Positions 1 through 8,818 are shown, numbered from the stretch's first letter. The stretch: DNA of 64,000 bases from Streptomyces mobaraensis NBRC 13819 = DSM 40847 (GCF_017916255.1 NZ_CP072827.1:2852001-2916000); one strand, 5' to 3'. Made by a program: numbers and translations. Notes: a model not told the origin generated them from the sequence alone.

Positions 1-1515
1 GAGCGGACCCTTGCCGTCCGCGTCCAGCCGGCCCAGCGAGCGGGCCAGCTGCCGCACCTCGCGCGGGTTGAGCACCCGGCGGGCCCAGCGCCCGAGCCGC
101 CGCTCGTCGGCGAGCAGCGCCAGCACCTGACGGGGCGCCAGCTCCGGCCACCAGGCCGCCAGGAAGGACAGGAAGTCGTCCTCGGTGGTGATGTCCTCGT
201 CGAACGCCGCGCGGGCCTCCGCGGCCATCTCCGGGTCGGTGTACCGCTTGGGGCCGCCCGCGCGCGACCACAGGGCGTCGAGCAGCAGCCGGCGCGCGCG
301 GGGCCGCAGCAGGTTGACGGGGGCCGTGCCGCCCAGCGCGGACTGCCGGATGCGGTCCAGCTCCTCCGGGCCCAGCTCGACGCGGGCGCCGAAGGCGACG
401 ACGCGCAGCCGGTCGGGGACGGCGCCGCCGCGCGGCACGTCCAGGGCGCCGCGCGTGGCCTTGCGGAGCACCTTGAGCATGCGCGAGGAGCCCTTGATCC
501 GGGCCACGGCCGGCTCGTCGTAGGTGTCCGCCTCCGCGCCGTCCACCAGCGAACCGAGCGCCCGGATGGCGACCTGGCCCTCCTCGCCCAGCGACGGCAG
601 CACGCCCTCGGTGTAGGCGACGAGCAGCGGCGTCGGCGAGACGATCAGGATGCCGCCCGCGTACCGTCTGCGGTCCTGGTACAGCAGGTAGGCGGCACGG
701 TGCAGGGCCACCGCGGTCTTGCCGGTCCCCGGGCCGCCCTCGACCTCGGTCACCGAGGCGGCGGGGGCGCGGATCACCAGGTCCTGCTCGGCCTGGATCG
801 AAGAAACGATGTCCCTCATGGTGTGGCTGCGGGCCTGGCCGAGCGCGGCCATCAGGGCGCCGTCGCCGACCACCGGCAGCGCGGCGCCGTCCAGGGTCGC
901 CCGCAGCTCCGGGCGGAGCAGGTCGTCCTCGACGCCGAGCACCCGGCGGCCCTTGGAGCGGATCACCCGGCGGCGCACCACACGGCCCGGCGCCACCGGC
1001 GTCGACCGGTAGAAGGGCGCGGCGGCGGGCGCCCGCCAGTCGATGACGAGCGGCGAGTAGTCGGCGTCCAGGACGCCGATGCGGCCGATGTGCAGCGTCT
1101 CGGCGATCTCCGCGCGGTCGTCGCGGACGGCGTCGTCCGCGGGCTCGACGGAGGTGTACGCGCCGTCGGGCCCCTTCTTGCCGTCCTTGCCGCGCAGCAG
1201 GTCGATGCGGCCGAAGAGGAAGTCCTCGAACTCGCTGTTCAGCCGGTTGAGGTGGACCCCGGCGCGGAACACCTGGGCGTCCCGTTCGGCGAGCGCCCCC
1301 GGCGTCCCCACCTGGCCGCGCTTGGCGGCGTCGTCCATGAGGAACTCGGCCTCGTGGATCTTCTCCTCGAGGCGCCGGTACACCCGGTCCAGATGGTGCT
1401 GCTCGGCACCGATCTCTCGGTCACGGATCCCGTCCGGATGCGTGGTTCCCCCACCGTTCCCGGCGTTCTGCGGATCCGTCGCCACCTGCGCGCGTGTGGC
1501 GTTCTGCGCGGCCAC
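1..1515 (-). CDS. HelD-like UvrD/Rep-family ATPase (3' end cut by window)
   Basis: The visible 505 codons are the N-terminal part of a superfamily 1 helicase-like protein of the HelD type, which in Gram-positive bacteria binds RNA polymerase and helps recycle stalled complexes. The start of the protein is a charged coiled-coil-like stretch (IGAEQHHLDRVYRRLEEKI), as in HelD, followed by the typical segment RVLGVEDDLLRPEL and a Walker A motif VEGGPGTGKTAVALHR. GTG at 1515 is chosen because AGAAGGGGG lies about five bases upstream; a second in-frame GTG at 1485 is possible. The remaining motor motifs fall off the left edge. The actinobacterial HelR proteins linked to rifampicin tolerance belong to this broad group, but the class cannot be settled from half a protein. 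Confidence 0.85.
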   Translation of the reverse strand, partial: MAAQNATRAQVATDPQNAGNGGGTTHPDGIRDREIGAEQHHLDRVYRRLEEKIHEAEFLMDDAAKRGQVGTPGALAERDAQVFRAGVHLNRLNSEFEDFLFGRIDLLRGKDGKKGPDGAYTSVEPADDAVRDDRAEIAETLHIGRIGVLDADYSPLVIDWRAPAAAPFYRSTPVAPGRVVRRRVIRSKGRRVLGVEDDLLRPELRATLDGAALPVVGDGALMAALGQARSHTMRDIVSSIQAEQDLVIRAPAASVTEVEGGPGTGKTAVALHRAAYLLYQDRRRYAGGILIVSPTPLLVAYTEGVLPSLGEEGQVAIRALGSLVDGAEADTYDEPAVARIKGSSRMLKVLRKATRGALDVPRGGAVPDRLRVVAFGARVELGPEELDRIRQSALGGTAPVNLLRPRARRLLLDALWSRAGGPKRYTDPEMAAEARAAFDEDITTEDDFLSFLAAWWPELAPRQVLALLADERRLGRWARRVLNPREVRQLARSLGRLDADGKGPL

Positions 1516-1583
1516 CCAGGCCCCCTTCTGTGTGCGTAGGGCAGCCTTCAACCGTACGCGAACTGGGGTACCTAGCGCACCTG

Positions 1584-2321
1584 TCAGGACATGAGAGGTT
1601 TGGCACGGTCGGTCACGGCTTGACGGGGCTGCGGTGACGGCCTGACGTCCGCGCCGCCCGGTCCGTTCGCGGACTTTCCGGCGCTCCCGCCGGCCCCTTG
1701 GGACCCGTCCTCCCCTTGCGTTCCCTCGCCGTTCATCGCCCGGCGGCGGTGCCGGGCCACCCGCTCCCGGTTGCCGCACACCTCGCTGGAACACCAACGG
1801 CGCCGCCGGCCCCGGGAGGTGTCCAGATAGAGGAGGGTGCAGCTCTCGCCCTCGCACTGGCGCAGCAGACCGCGGACCGCCGGGTCGGTGAGGAGTTCGA
1901 CCGCGTCCCGGGCCACCAGCGACACCAGCGCCGCGCAGTCCGGCGGGGCGGCGACGGTACGGACGAGAGCGCCGTCGGCGCCCCGGACGGCCCGCGGGGC
2001 GGGCGGGGGTTCGGCGGCGAGGGCGTTGACCTGTTCGAGGTCCGCCGCGGCGGCGTGCTCCGGGCCGTCCACGGCCTCCGCGCGGACGACGCGGTGCAGC
2101 AGGTGGCGCAGGGCGTGGAAGCGCCCTAGCCAGCCGGCGTCGACGGCCTCCAGCGGCGTGCCCGGCGGCACCACCCGGGCGCCCAGCAGCCAGGCGCGCA
2201 GCCGCTCGGGGGTGCCGAGCCGCTCCCCAGGACCGTCCCCGGGCCGCCCCACCCCGGTGGCCACCAGGTCCAGGCAGAGCCGCCCGGAGTCGAACCGCAG
2301 GTCGTGGGAGGCCGCCGCCAT
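1584..2321 (-). CDS. CGNR zinc-finger (ABATE domain) regulator-like protein
   Basis: This 245-residue protein has the layout of the CGNR/ABATE family: an N-terminal domain beginning LRFDSGRLCLDLVAT, then a C-terminal zinc finger with CEGESCTLLYLDTSR and RRRWCSSEVCGNRERVARHRR. The four cysteines and the CGNR signature are all present. Members are usually treated as putative stress-responsive transcription regulators, with experimental support for few. ATG at 2321 is preferred over an upstream in-frame ATG at 2384 because AAAAGGTGA precedes it at a good distance. After the zinc finger the protein runs on for about 50 Gly/Ser/Pro-rich residues, which look disordered. It lies downstream of the HelD-like gene's promoter side and in the same direction, with no sign of an operon. 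Confidence 0.8.
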   Translation of the reverse strand: MAAASHDLRFDSGRLCLDLVATGVGRPGDGPGERLGTPERLRAWLLGARVVPPGTPLEAVDAGWLGRFHALRHLLHRVVRAEAVDGPEHAAAADLEQVNALAAEPPPAPRAVRGADGALVRTVAAPPDCAALVSLVARDAVELLTDPAVRGLLRQCEGESCTLLYLDTSRGRRRRWCSSEVCGNRERVARHRRRAMNGEGTQGEDGSQGAGGSAGKSANGPGGADVRPSPQPRQAVTDRAKPLMS

Positions 2322-2469
2322 CTGCCTGTCACCTTTTCCCTGGGGGAGCCCTGTGCGGAGCTGCGCCGCGCGGAGATGCGCCACCCCACAGGGTGCCCGG
2401 CCGGACGCCCGGCCGGAACCCCCACGACCGGCGGACGCGCCACCGCGCGGAGGGGCCTCCGCCCCGGCG

Positions 2470-2703
2470 TCAGCCGCGCAGGAACCCGTCGCCGTGGACG
2501 GCGATGTGGGCTTCCAGGGCGTTGAGGGCGTCCTGGGTGGCCTGACCGGTGCCCTTGCCGCGCTGCTCGGCGTAGTAGGCGGCGCCGAGCTTCTTCAGCA
2601 GTTCGCCGCCCGCCCGTTGGGCCTGCACCTCGTCGACCTTCTGCTTGCCTTGCTGCAACGCCTGCTGGGCCTGTTCCTTGGCCCGGTCGAGGAATCCCGC
2701 CAT
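2470..2703 (-). CDS. Small conserved hypothetical protein (77 aa), helical
   Basis: A 77-residue charged, helical protein beginning MAGFLDRAKEQAQQALQQGK, with no membrane segment or signal peptide. A clean ribosome binding site (GGAGG) sits seven bases before the ATG, and codon third positions are strongly G/C, so the gene looks real despite its size. The sequence style (repeated Ala, Gln, Lys in the first half, then GGELLKKLGAAYYAEQRG) matches small hypothetical proteins common in Streptomyces, some related to Rv0909-type antitoxin-like proteins, but no partner gene is next to it and no function is claimed. Confidence 0.65.
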   Translation of the reverse strand: MAGFLDRAKEQAQQALQQGKQKVDEVQAQRAGGELLKKLGAAYYAEQRGKGTGQATQDALNALEAHIAVHGDGFLRG

Positions 2704-2957
2704 GTCGGCCTCCGTGGCACGAGTGGAGCACGCTTCGGTCCGGCGGCTCCGGCCGGACGGTTCGGCTCCCGGACCGGATCACCGGACCAATTGTCGGCCG
2801 CCGCGGTACGGGGCGGCAACCGCCCGTGATCACCCACGGGAGTACGCGGCCGGCACCGCGCCCCCGCCCGCACCACGAGTCCAACCACCCCCGCTCGCAT
2901 CACGAGCCCACCCGGCCCGGCCCGCACCACGAGCCCGCCCGGTGGCCGTCGCCCGCC

Positions 2958-3956
2958 TCACGAACCCGCCCGAGGGCCCCCGCCGTCCGAAGCCCCCGCC
3001 GACGCGCCCATCAGCGCCGCGTCCTCCGCCGGCAGCCACGCGCCGGGCGGGCGTTCCAGCCACCGTTCCTCCGGGAAGCCGGAGGCGGCGGCGTGGAGGG
3101 CGTCGAGGCCGGGGTGGCGGAGGCCCTTGCGCCAGACCATCGAGACCGGGGAGAGGGGGACCGGGTCGGTGAGGGGGCGCAGGACCATCCCGGGCACCTT
3201 CAGGAACTCGGTGCCCGCCAGCACCGACCACCCCCGCTTGCGCACGACGCGCACGAACTCCTCGTCCCCCTCCAGTTCGGGGAAGGGCTCGGCCATCGTG
3301 ATGCCGCGGCCCTCGAAGAGGCGGCGGGCCAGGTCGGTCCACTCGGCGGTGGCCGGGTTGCCCGCGGCGGCGTACAGCGTCTCGCCGCGCAGGGCCGCCA
3401 GCGGTACGGTCGCGCGGGCCGCCAGCCGGTGCCCCACGGGCAGCAGGACGGCCATCCGCTCGTACCGCACGGGCCGGTGCTCCAGCGCCGTCCTGACCTC
3501 CACCGGCAGCCCCGCCACCCGGCCGAAGGCGACGTCCAGCCGCCCCGCCAGGATCGCGGCGGCGGCGCCGGTGAGGCCGCTGTGGTGACGGGCGACCAGC
3601 TCCACCCGGGGCGCGGCGGCGCGGGCCCGGACGACGATCCGGTGGGCGGTGCTCGCCGGGGAGACGACGTCCACCAGCAGCGGGCGCTCCTCCCGCGCCC
3701 AGGCCGCCGCCAGTTCGTCCTGCGCGGCGAGCACGCGCAGGGCGTACGGCAGCAGCCGCGCGCCCTCCGCCGTCAGCGTCACCGCCCGCGTCGTCCGGCT
3801 GAACAGCTGCGCGCCCAGCCGCTGTTCGAGCCGGCGGATGTCCCGGCTGAGCGCCTGCTGGGCGAGGTGGAGCCGTGCGGCGGCCCGGGTGAAGTGCAGT
3901 TCGTCGGCGACGGCGGCGAAGGCTCGCAGCAGGCGCGGCTCGATGTCGTGCGGCAT
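2958..3956 (-). CDS. LysR-family transcriptional regulator
   Basis: A 332-residue LysR regulator. The N-terminal winged helix is classical: LLRAFAAVADELHFTRAAARLHLAQQALSRDIRRLEQRLGAQLFSR in residues about 8-54. It is followed by the linker helix and a substrate-binding domain that recognises an unknown small-molecule effector. LysR proteins usually face a divergent target gene. Here the upstream 265 bp (3957-4221) hold no convincing gene, only an A-rich stretch CAACAACAAGAG just before the start, so the target may be the gene itself or lie elsewhere. The last 30 residues are Gly/Ala/Pro-rich and probably disordered. Confidence 0.88.
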   Translation of the reverse strand: MPHDIEPRLLRAFAAVADELHFTRAAARLHLAQQALSRDIRRLEQRLGAQLFSRTTRAVTLTAEGARLLPYALRVLAAQDELAAAWAREERPLLVDVVSPASTAHRIVVRARAAAPRVELVARHHSGLTGAAAAILAGRLDVAFGRVAGLPVEVRTALEHRPVRYERMAVLLPVGHRLAARATVPLAALRGETLYAAAGNPATAEWTDLARRLFEGRGITMAEPFPELEGDEEFVRVVRKRGWSVLAGTEFLKVPGMVLRPLTDPVPLSPVSMVWRKGLRHPGLDALHAAASGFPEERWLERPPGAWLPAEDAALMGASAGASDGGGPRAGS

Positions 3957-4221
3957 GCGGCGCAGTCAACAACAAGAGTGCGTGAATGGCCACGGACCAG
4001 GTGTTGGACCGGGCCCGGCACCCGGCGCGACGCTGGTCACATGACCGCCCACCTCCCCTTCCTCCTCGTCCCGCCCCGCCACCACGACGCCCCCGCCCCG
4101 CGACCGGACTCCGCCGCCCCGCCGGCTCCGCCCGCCGCGCGCCGACGGGCGGAAGTCCGCTCCGGCCGACGGAAGGAGATCCGCCCGGCGACCTGAGGAC
4201 GTCCGCCCCGGCCGGCCCCCG

Positions 4222-5502
4222 CTAACCGATCGCCCGCGCCCGGCGCCGCCGGACCAGTACGGCGCCCAGCGCCGCGGCACCGGCCACGCCCCCGCCGGCC
4301 CCCGCCAGCACGGCCACCGGGACGCCGGACGCGCCGGATCCACCGGCCTCCGCGGCCCGTACGCCCCGGTCGTCCGCCGCGCTCGCGGCGGCCCGCACGC
4401 CACCGCCCGGCCGCCCGGCGGCGGCGTTCCCCGGAGCGGTACCGGTCGAAGCGCCGGTGACCAGCAGCCGCCCCGTCTTCCGCACCCGCCCGTGGTGGCT
4501 GACCACCGTCACCGGGTACGCGCCCGGGCCCAGCGCCCGGCGGATGCGCGCCGGGCCGACGTAGCGCGGGTCGTCGCCGTCGCCCGCCTTGCTGTCGTCG
4601 CGCCGGAGCGGGACCGGCGTCTCGAAGGCGGGGGACGTCGCCGTCAGCCGGCCGTCCTCGCCGGGGTCGGGCGACGCGTCGCGCCACAGGACGTTGACGG
4701 TGCCGCCGGCGCCCACCCGCTGCCCGTCCGTGCGGGCCCGCTCGGGCGTCCCGGGGACGGTGAAGAAGGCGGGGCCGCGCGCCCGGCCCACGTAGTCGCC
4801 GTCGCCCGGGCGGGCGGCGCGCACCACGAGCCGCGCCTCGCGGAGCGCCCGGCCGCCCGGGCCGGTGAGCGTCAGCTTGTAGGTGCCGTCCTTGGCGCCG
4901 GACGGCAGCGTCACCGAGGCGCCGAACATCCGCGGATTGTTCCAGTGGCTGCCCCTGGGGTCGTGGACCAGCCGCACGGGCGCCGGGAAGACCGGCGAAC
5001 GGACCGTGAAGGAGGTGCCGCGCTCCCCCGGGTAGAGATCGTCGTACCAGAGGCCGACCCGCTCCCCCGGCCGCAGCGCCCCGCCCCCGTCCGCCACCTG
5101 GAACAGCGGCGGCCTCGGGGCCCGCACCCGCACCAGGTCCTCGGCCACCGTACGGCCGCCGACCCGGACGGTCAGGGGGTACGCCCCGGGGCGGGCGGAC
5201 GGCGCGACGGCGGGCCGCGCGTGGTGCCCCTGCCCGGCCTCCGGCGTCCGGCCGCCGTAGGGCGCGAGGCGCACCGGTCCGCGGAAGGCCGGCGAGTGGG
5301 CGGTCACGGCGGCGCCCGACCGGACGCCCTGCACGTCGATGTCGACCAGCTCCCCCGGCCGGTTCTCGAACGCCCCGTTGACGAGCACGTGGACGGTGCC
5401 GCGGCCGGGCCCCTCGGCGGCCGCCGCCCCGGCGCCCCCCACCAGCAGCACCGCACCCGCTCCGGCCGCGACCGTGGCGGCCGCTCGGACGATCCTCTTC
5501 AT
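4222..5502 (-). CDS. Secreted, membrane-anchored protein with three tandem beta-sandwich-like repeats
   Basis: A 426-residue protein with an N-terminal signal peptide (MKRIVRAAATVAAGAGAVLL, then GGAGAAAA) and a C-terminal anchor: a hydrophobic run VAVLAGAGGGVAGAAALGAVLV followed by RRRRAR. The exported part holds three copies of a repeat of about 110 residues. Each carries a motif of the type S-P-x-F-x-x-P-V-x-L (SPAFRGPVRL, SPVFPAPVRL, SPAFETPVPL) and ends with a G-x-Y-x-(L/V)-T-(V/L) strand, suggesting Ig-like folds displayed outside the membrane. The start at 5502 follows AAGGGGGG and removes an unlikely upstream extension that would run into the tmRNA gene. No enzyme motif was recognised; a surface adhesion or scaffold role is inference. 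Confidence 0.75.
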   Translation of the reverse strand: MKRIVRAAATVAAGAGAVLLVGGAGAAAAEGPGRGTVHVLVNGAFENRPGELVDIDVQGVRSGAAVTAHSPAFRGPVRLAPYGGRTPEAGQGHHARPAVAPSARPGAYPLTVRVGGRTVAEDLVRVRAPRPPLFQVADGGGALRPGERVGLWYDDLYPGERGTSFTVRSPVFPAPVRLVHDPRGSHWNNPRMFGASVTLPSGAKDGTYKLTLTGPGGRALREARLVVRAARPGDGDYVGRARGPAFFTVPGTPERARTDGQRVGAGGTVNVLWRDASPDPGEDGRLTATSPAFETPVPLRRDDSKAGDGDDPRYVGPARIRRALGPGAYPVTVVSHHGRVRKTGRLLVTGASTGTAPGNAAAGRPGGGVRAAASAADDRGVRAAEAGGSGASGVPVAVLAGAGGGVAGAAALGAVLVRRRRARAIG

Positions 5503-5590
5503 GGCGCCACCCCCCTTTGTCTGTGGAAGAGGGCCTCCGGGGCCCTCCGGTTGCGCTGCTCCCTGCCATGGAACCACTCGGGTACGACAA

Positions 5591-5618
5591 AGGCCCCACC
5601 GCCGGGGCGGTGGGGCCT
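5591..5618 (-). terminator. Terminator hairpin of the tmRNA gene
   Basis: A perfect 13-bp inverted repeat (AGGCCCCACCGCC at 5591-5603, its complement at 5606-5618), followed on the minus strand by TTTG. It lies 22 bases beyond the 3' end of ssrA, in the position expected for its factor-independent terminator. Confidence 0.85.
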
Positions 5619-5639
5619 CTGCCTCACATGGGTGATCTG

Positions 5640-6006
5640 TGGAGATGGCGGGAATCGAACCCGCGTCCAACGGTGCGGAATCAGGGCTTCTCCGAGCGCA
5701 GTCCGCTGCGATTTTCTCGGCCCCGGAGATCACGCGGACAAGTCTCCGACGGGCTCAGCCACTGTTTGGTTTCCCACCAGGCCCCGTGGCCGGGCCTAGT
5801 GGTTTAGTTCCCTAGCTGATGCCAGGATCCGGGTCGGGAACATCCCCGGGCTGACACTTCGCGAGTCGCTACTTAGGCAGCGAGGGCGAAGGAATCGCGC
5901 TTGGTGTTGGCGATTATTGGTTGCGACATATGGTTTACGAGATCATTGCCGCTTCCTCGGCTCGCTTCCCCTGCTTCGACATCCGCTGTCGAAACCGATC
6001 ATCCCC
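5640..6006 (-). ncRNA. ssrA: tmRNA (transfer-messenger RNA)
   Basis: This RNA rescues stalled ribosomes by acting first as an alanyl-tRNA and then as a short mRNA. The tRNA-like ends are clear: the 5' end GGGGAUGAUCGGUUUCGAC can pair its first seven bases with CAUCUCC near the 3' end (one G-U), and a T arm GGTTCGATTCCC lies just inside the 3' end; the terminal CCA is not encoded. The tag frame begins with GCC at 5911 and reads ANTKRDSFALAA followed by TAA at 5873-5875, a typical actinobacterial tag. Length is 367 nt. Its protein partner SmpB is encoded 104 bp upstream on the same strand. Confidence 0.97.
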
Positions 6007-6052
6007 ATGTTGTTTTTTCAACGTGCAACCCACGGTGGGGCGTGCGCTTCCC

Positions 6053-6092
6053 ATCGTACGTGACCAACGCGGAGCGGTGCCAGCGTATTCCC
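6053..6092 (-). promoter_or_regulatory. Probable sigma-R-type promoter, with a possible HrdB promoter, for ssrA
   Basis: Between smpB and ssrA the minus strand reads GGGAAT (6092-6087), exactly 18 bases, then GTTGG (6068-6064). This matches the sigma-R consensus GGAAT-N18-GTT used in Streptomyces thiol-oxidative stress. A second possible promoter overlaps it: TGGCAC (6082-6077), 18 bases, TACGAT (6058-6053). Either would start transcription about 40-55 nt before the mature 5' end, which would then be trimmed, as is usual for tmRNA. Confidence 0.6.
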
Positions 6093-6110
6093 GGGCGTCC
6101 CCCGGGGGAG

Positions 6111-6620
6111 CTACCTGGCCGCCTGCGCGCGCTGACGCCGGCGGGCGGCGGCGATGGCGCGGTCCGCCTCGCGGCGGTCCGTCTTCTCGCGCAGCGTCTG
6201 CCGCTTGTCGTACTCCTTCTTGCCCTTGGCCAGCGCGATCTCGACCTTGGCGCGGCCCGCCTTGAAGTACAGCGACAGGGGCACGATCGTGTGACCGGTC
6301 TCGTCGGCCTTCGAGGACAGCTTGTCGATCTCCGCGCGGTGCAGCAGCAGCTTGCGCTTGCGGCGCGCGCTGTGGTTCGTCCACGTGCCCTGGGCGTACT
6401 CGGGGATGTGCACGTTGTGCAGCCACGCCTCGCCGCCGTCGATCTGCACGAAGCCGTCCACCAGCGAGGACCGGCCCTGCCGCAGCGACTTGACCTCGGT
6501 GCCGGTCAGCACCATGCCGCACTCGTACGTGGTGATGATGTGGTAGTCGTGCCGCGCCTTCTTGTTCTGCGCGACGAGCTTGCGCCCGGGTTCCTTGGGC
6601 TGCTTCTGCTGCTTTCCCAT
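6111..6620 (-). CDS. smpB: SsrA-binding protein SmpB
   Basis: SmpB binds the tRNA-like part of tmRNA, delivers it to stalled ribosomes and mimics the missing anticodon stem. The 169 residues contain the family's landmarks: [35 protein letters not shown] near the N terminus, the segment [21 protein letters not shown], and [14 protein letters not shown]. The C-terminal tail, rich in Arg and Lys ([21 protein letters not shown]), is the part that enters the mRNA channel. It is slightly longer than average through a few Ala/Gln/Arg residues at the end. The gene ends 18 bases before the ssrA promoter motif, so the two rescue components are neighbours and co-directional. Confidence 0.96.
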   Translation of the reverse strand: MGKQQKQPKEPGRKLVAQNKKARHDYHIITTYECGMVLTGTEVKSLRQGRSSLVDGFVQIDGGEAWLHNVHIPEYAQGTWTNHSARRKRKLLLHRAEIDKLSSKADETGHTIVPLSLYFKAGRAKVEIALAKGKKEYDKRQTLREKTDRREADRAIAAARRRQRAQAAR

Positions 6621-6638
6621 AGTGCGGTCATTCTCGCA

Positions 6639-7799
6639 CTAGGCCCCCGGGCCGAGGCCACCCAATACCGCGCGGGCCCGGGGCTCCGCGTCCCCGTGGA
6701 CGACCAGGTCCGGGGTGATCCCGCGGCCCTCGACGGCCTGTCCGGAAGGGGTGCGCCAGTGGCCGACGGTCTGCTCGGCGACCGAGCCGTCGGGCAGCGG
6801 CCGGGGCATCTGGACCGTGCCCTTGCCGAACGTCCGGGAGCCGACGACGACGGCCCGCCCCCGGTCCTGGAGGGCGCCGGCCAGCAGCTCGCCCGCGCTC
6901 ATCGTGCCGCCGTCGACCAGGACGACGAGCGGGCGTCTCGTGTCGCCGCCCGGACGCGCCTCCAGGACCCGCTGCCGGCCGTGGACGTCGTACGTGGCGA
7001 CGAGCCCGCCGTCGAGGAAGGCGGAGGCGCTGGTGACGGCCTCGGTGACCAGCCCGCCCGAGTTGCCGCGCAGATCGAGCAGGACGCCCTCGCGGGGCCC
7101 GGCGCCGCGCACCGCGGCCCGGACCTGCTTCCCGGTGCCGTGGGTGAACGACTCCACCTTGATCCGGGTGCCCGCGGCGGGCCCGTCCCGGAAGCGCTCG
7201 GCGACGACGCTGCGGGTGCGCAGCCGCGCGCGGCGCAGGGTGCTCTCCCACTCCCGGCCGCCGTCCCGCGCGAGGCCGAGGGTGACGGGCGTACCGCTGC
7301 CCGACGGGCCGCCGCGCAGCCGCGCGACGACCTCGGTGACCGGCCGCCCGGTCACCTCCGTACCGTCCACCGACCGCAGCCGGTCCCCCGGGGCGATCCC
7401 GGCCCGGGCGGCGGGCCCGCCGCGCTCGACGCCGTCGACCTCCATCCGCCCGTCGGCGGCCCGGCGCACGGAGAGCCCGACGCCGACGTACTCGCCGTGC
7501 AGGGCGCGCTGGAAGCCCTCGTACTCGGTGGCGCTGTAGACCCCGCCCCAGCGGTCCGCGGAGCGCCCGGTGTTCCCGGGGCTGCGGGGGGCGCGGACGG
7601 TCGGCCGACCGCCCTTCGCGTGCGGTGCCGAGGCGGACGGACGCGGGGCGCGGGCCGTCGCGGGCAGCGGCCCGCCACGGGCGTCCGCGCCCCAGGAGCC
7701 GGTGGCCGCCCCGGTCGCCAGCGCCCCGGCGAAGACCAGCGTCAGGACCGCGCCACGCCGGTGACGGCGGTGCGGTACGAACATCGTCGGGCCGGGCAT
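6639..7799 (-). CDS. S41 family C-terminal processing peptidase with PDZ domain
   Basis: A 386-residue exported serine protease of the CtpA/tail-specific type. After a basic N terminus comes a hydrophobic signal or anchor segment (GAVLTLVFAGALATGAATG). A PDZ domain follows (VGVGLSVRRAADGRMEVDGVERGGPAARAG to GDRLRSVDGTEV, about residues 95-170), then the peptidase core. The catalytic serine lies in GGTMSAGELLAGAL (about residue 300) and the paired lysine in RTFGKGTVQ (about residue 325), with VLLDLRGNSGG before them. Such enzymes trim or degrade envelope proteins. The gene is only 18 bp from smpB and might be read with it. No clear ribosome binding site precedes ATG 7799; an internal ATG at 7784 is an alternative. 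Confidence 0.88.
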   Translation of the reverse strand: MPGPTMFVPHRRHRRGAVLTLVFAGALATGAATGSWGADARGGPLPATARAPRPSASAPHAKGGRPTVRAPRSPGNTGRSADRWGGVYSATEYEGFQRALHGEYVGVGLSVRRAADGRMEVDGVERGGPAARAGIAPGDRLRSVDGTEVTGRPVTEVVARLRGGPSGSGTPVTLGLARDGGREWESTLRRARLRTRSVVAERFRDGPAAGTRIKVESFTHGTGKQVRAAVRGAGPREGVLLDLRGNSGGLVTEAVTSASAFLDGGLVATYDVHGRQRVLEARPGGDTRRPLVVLVDGGTMSAGELLAGALQDRGRAVVVGSRTFGKGTVQMPRPLPDGSVAEQTVGHWRTPSGQAVEGRGITPDLVVHGDAEPRARAVLGGLGPGA

Positions 7800-7887
7800 G
7801 CGCGAGAGTCTAGGACACCGCCGGGCGCCGTACGGGGAGTTGACCGCCTCCCGGGCCGCACGGAGCCCGGCGCCCCCGCCTGGCGCG

Positions 7888-8799
7888 CTACACCTTCAGG
7901 TACTTCCACAGCGCCGCGAACGCGGCCAGCGCCGGCATCAGCAGGCCGGTCGCCAGGATGAGCGGCAGCTTGGTCAGCACCGCGCTCCAGCCGATGAACT
8001 GGATGACGTCGATGTGCGTCGCGAGCAGGTCGTTCACCAGGAACTGCTGGCCGCAGACGAGCAGCACGCAGGCGAGCCCGCCGCCCAGCAGCCCGGCGAC
8101 GGCCGCCTCCGCGATGAACGGCACCTGGATGTAGAAGCTGGACGCCCCGACGAGCCGCATGATCCCGGTCTCCCGGCGGCGGCTGAACGCGGAGACCCGG
8201 ACCGTGTTGACGATCAGCAGCAGCGCCACGACGAGCATCAGGAACATGACGCCCAGCGCGCCCCAGTTCATGTACCTCAGGAGGTTGAACAGGCTCTTGA
8301 GGGTGTCCTTCTGGTCCTCGACCGTCTGCACGCCCGGGCGCTTCTGGAAGGCGCTGGAGATGACCTCGTACTTGGTGGGGTCCTTGAGCTTGACGCGGAA
8401 GGACTCCTGCATCTGGTCGGCGGTCACCACAGTGGCCAGCGGCTGGTTGCCGAACTGCTCCTTGTAGTGCTTGTACGCCTCGTCCGTCGTCTCGAACTGG
8501 ATGCTCTGGACGATCGGCATCTTCTCCAGATCGGCCTTGATCTGCCTCTTCTGCTCATCCGTGACCGCGCCCTTGGCACAGGACGGGAAGTTCGCCTTGT
8601 CCGTCTTGTTGCAGAGGTAGATCGAGACGTTGGCCTTGTCGTACCAGTAGCCCTTCATCGAGTTGACCTGCTCGTTCATCAGCAGCGAACCGCCGAACAG
8701 GGCGAGCGAGAGGGCGACCGACACGATCACCGCGAAGGTCATCGTGAGATTGCGGCGGAGACCGACGCCGATCTCCGACAGAACGAACTGGGCGCGCAT
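7888..8799 (-). CDS. ftsX: Cell division protein FtsX (ABC transporter-like membrane subunit)
   Basis: FtsX with FtsE forms an ABC-type complex that does not transport but activates peptidoglycan hydrolases from outside the cell during growth and division. The 303 residues show four membrane segments: one near residues 20-42 (MTFAVIVSVALSLALFGGSLL) and three in the C-terminal half (MFLMLVVALLLIVNTV; AAVAGLLGGGLACVLLVC; ILATGLLMPALAAFAALW). Between TM1 and TM2 lies a large extracellular domain with the actinobacterial features NSMKGYWYDKANVSIYLCNK and a second cysteine (PSCAKG). ATG 8799 is preceded by AAAGGA. It follows ftsE by 19 bp and is surely co-transcribed. Confidence 0.96.
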   Translation of the reverse strand: MRAQFVLSEIGVGLRRNLTMTFAVIVSVALSLALFGGSLLMNEQVNSMKGYWYDKANVSIYLCNKTDKANFPSCAKGAVTDEQKRQIKADLEKMPIVQSIQFETTDEAYKHYKEQFGNQPLATVVTADQMQESFRVKLKDPTKYEVISSAFQKRPGVQTVEDQKDTLKSLFNLLRYMNWGALGVMFLMLVVALLLIVNTVRVSAFSRRRETGIMRLVGASSFYIQVPFIAEAAVAGLLGGGLACVLLVCGQQFLVNDLLATHIDVIQFIGWSAVLTKLPLILATGLLMPALAAFAALWKYLKV

Positions 8800-8818
8800 G
8801 GCGTCCTTTCACTGCCTT

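Noticed and set aside
4041..4196. A 51-codon frame beginning MTAHLPFLLVPPRHHDAP, divergent from the LysR gene
   Set aside because: No ribosome binding site, Pro/Arg-rich composition after the first ten residues, and no recognisable relative; possibly a chance frame.
5641..5665. A tRNA-like 3' end (T arm with GGTTCGATTCCC)
   Set aside because: It belongs to the tmRNA; no anticodon stem is present and the tag frame lies upstream.
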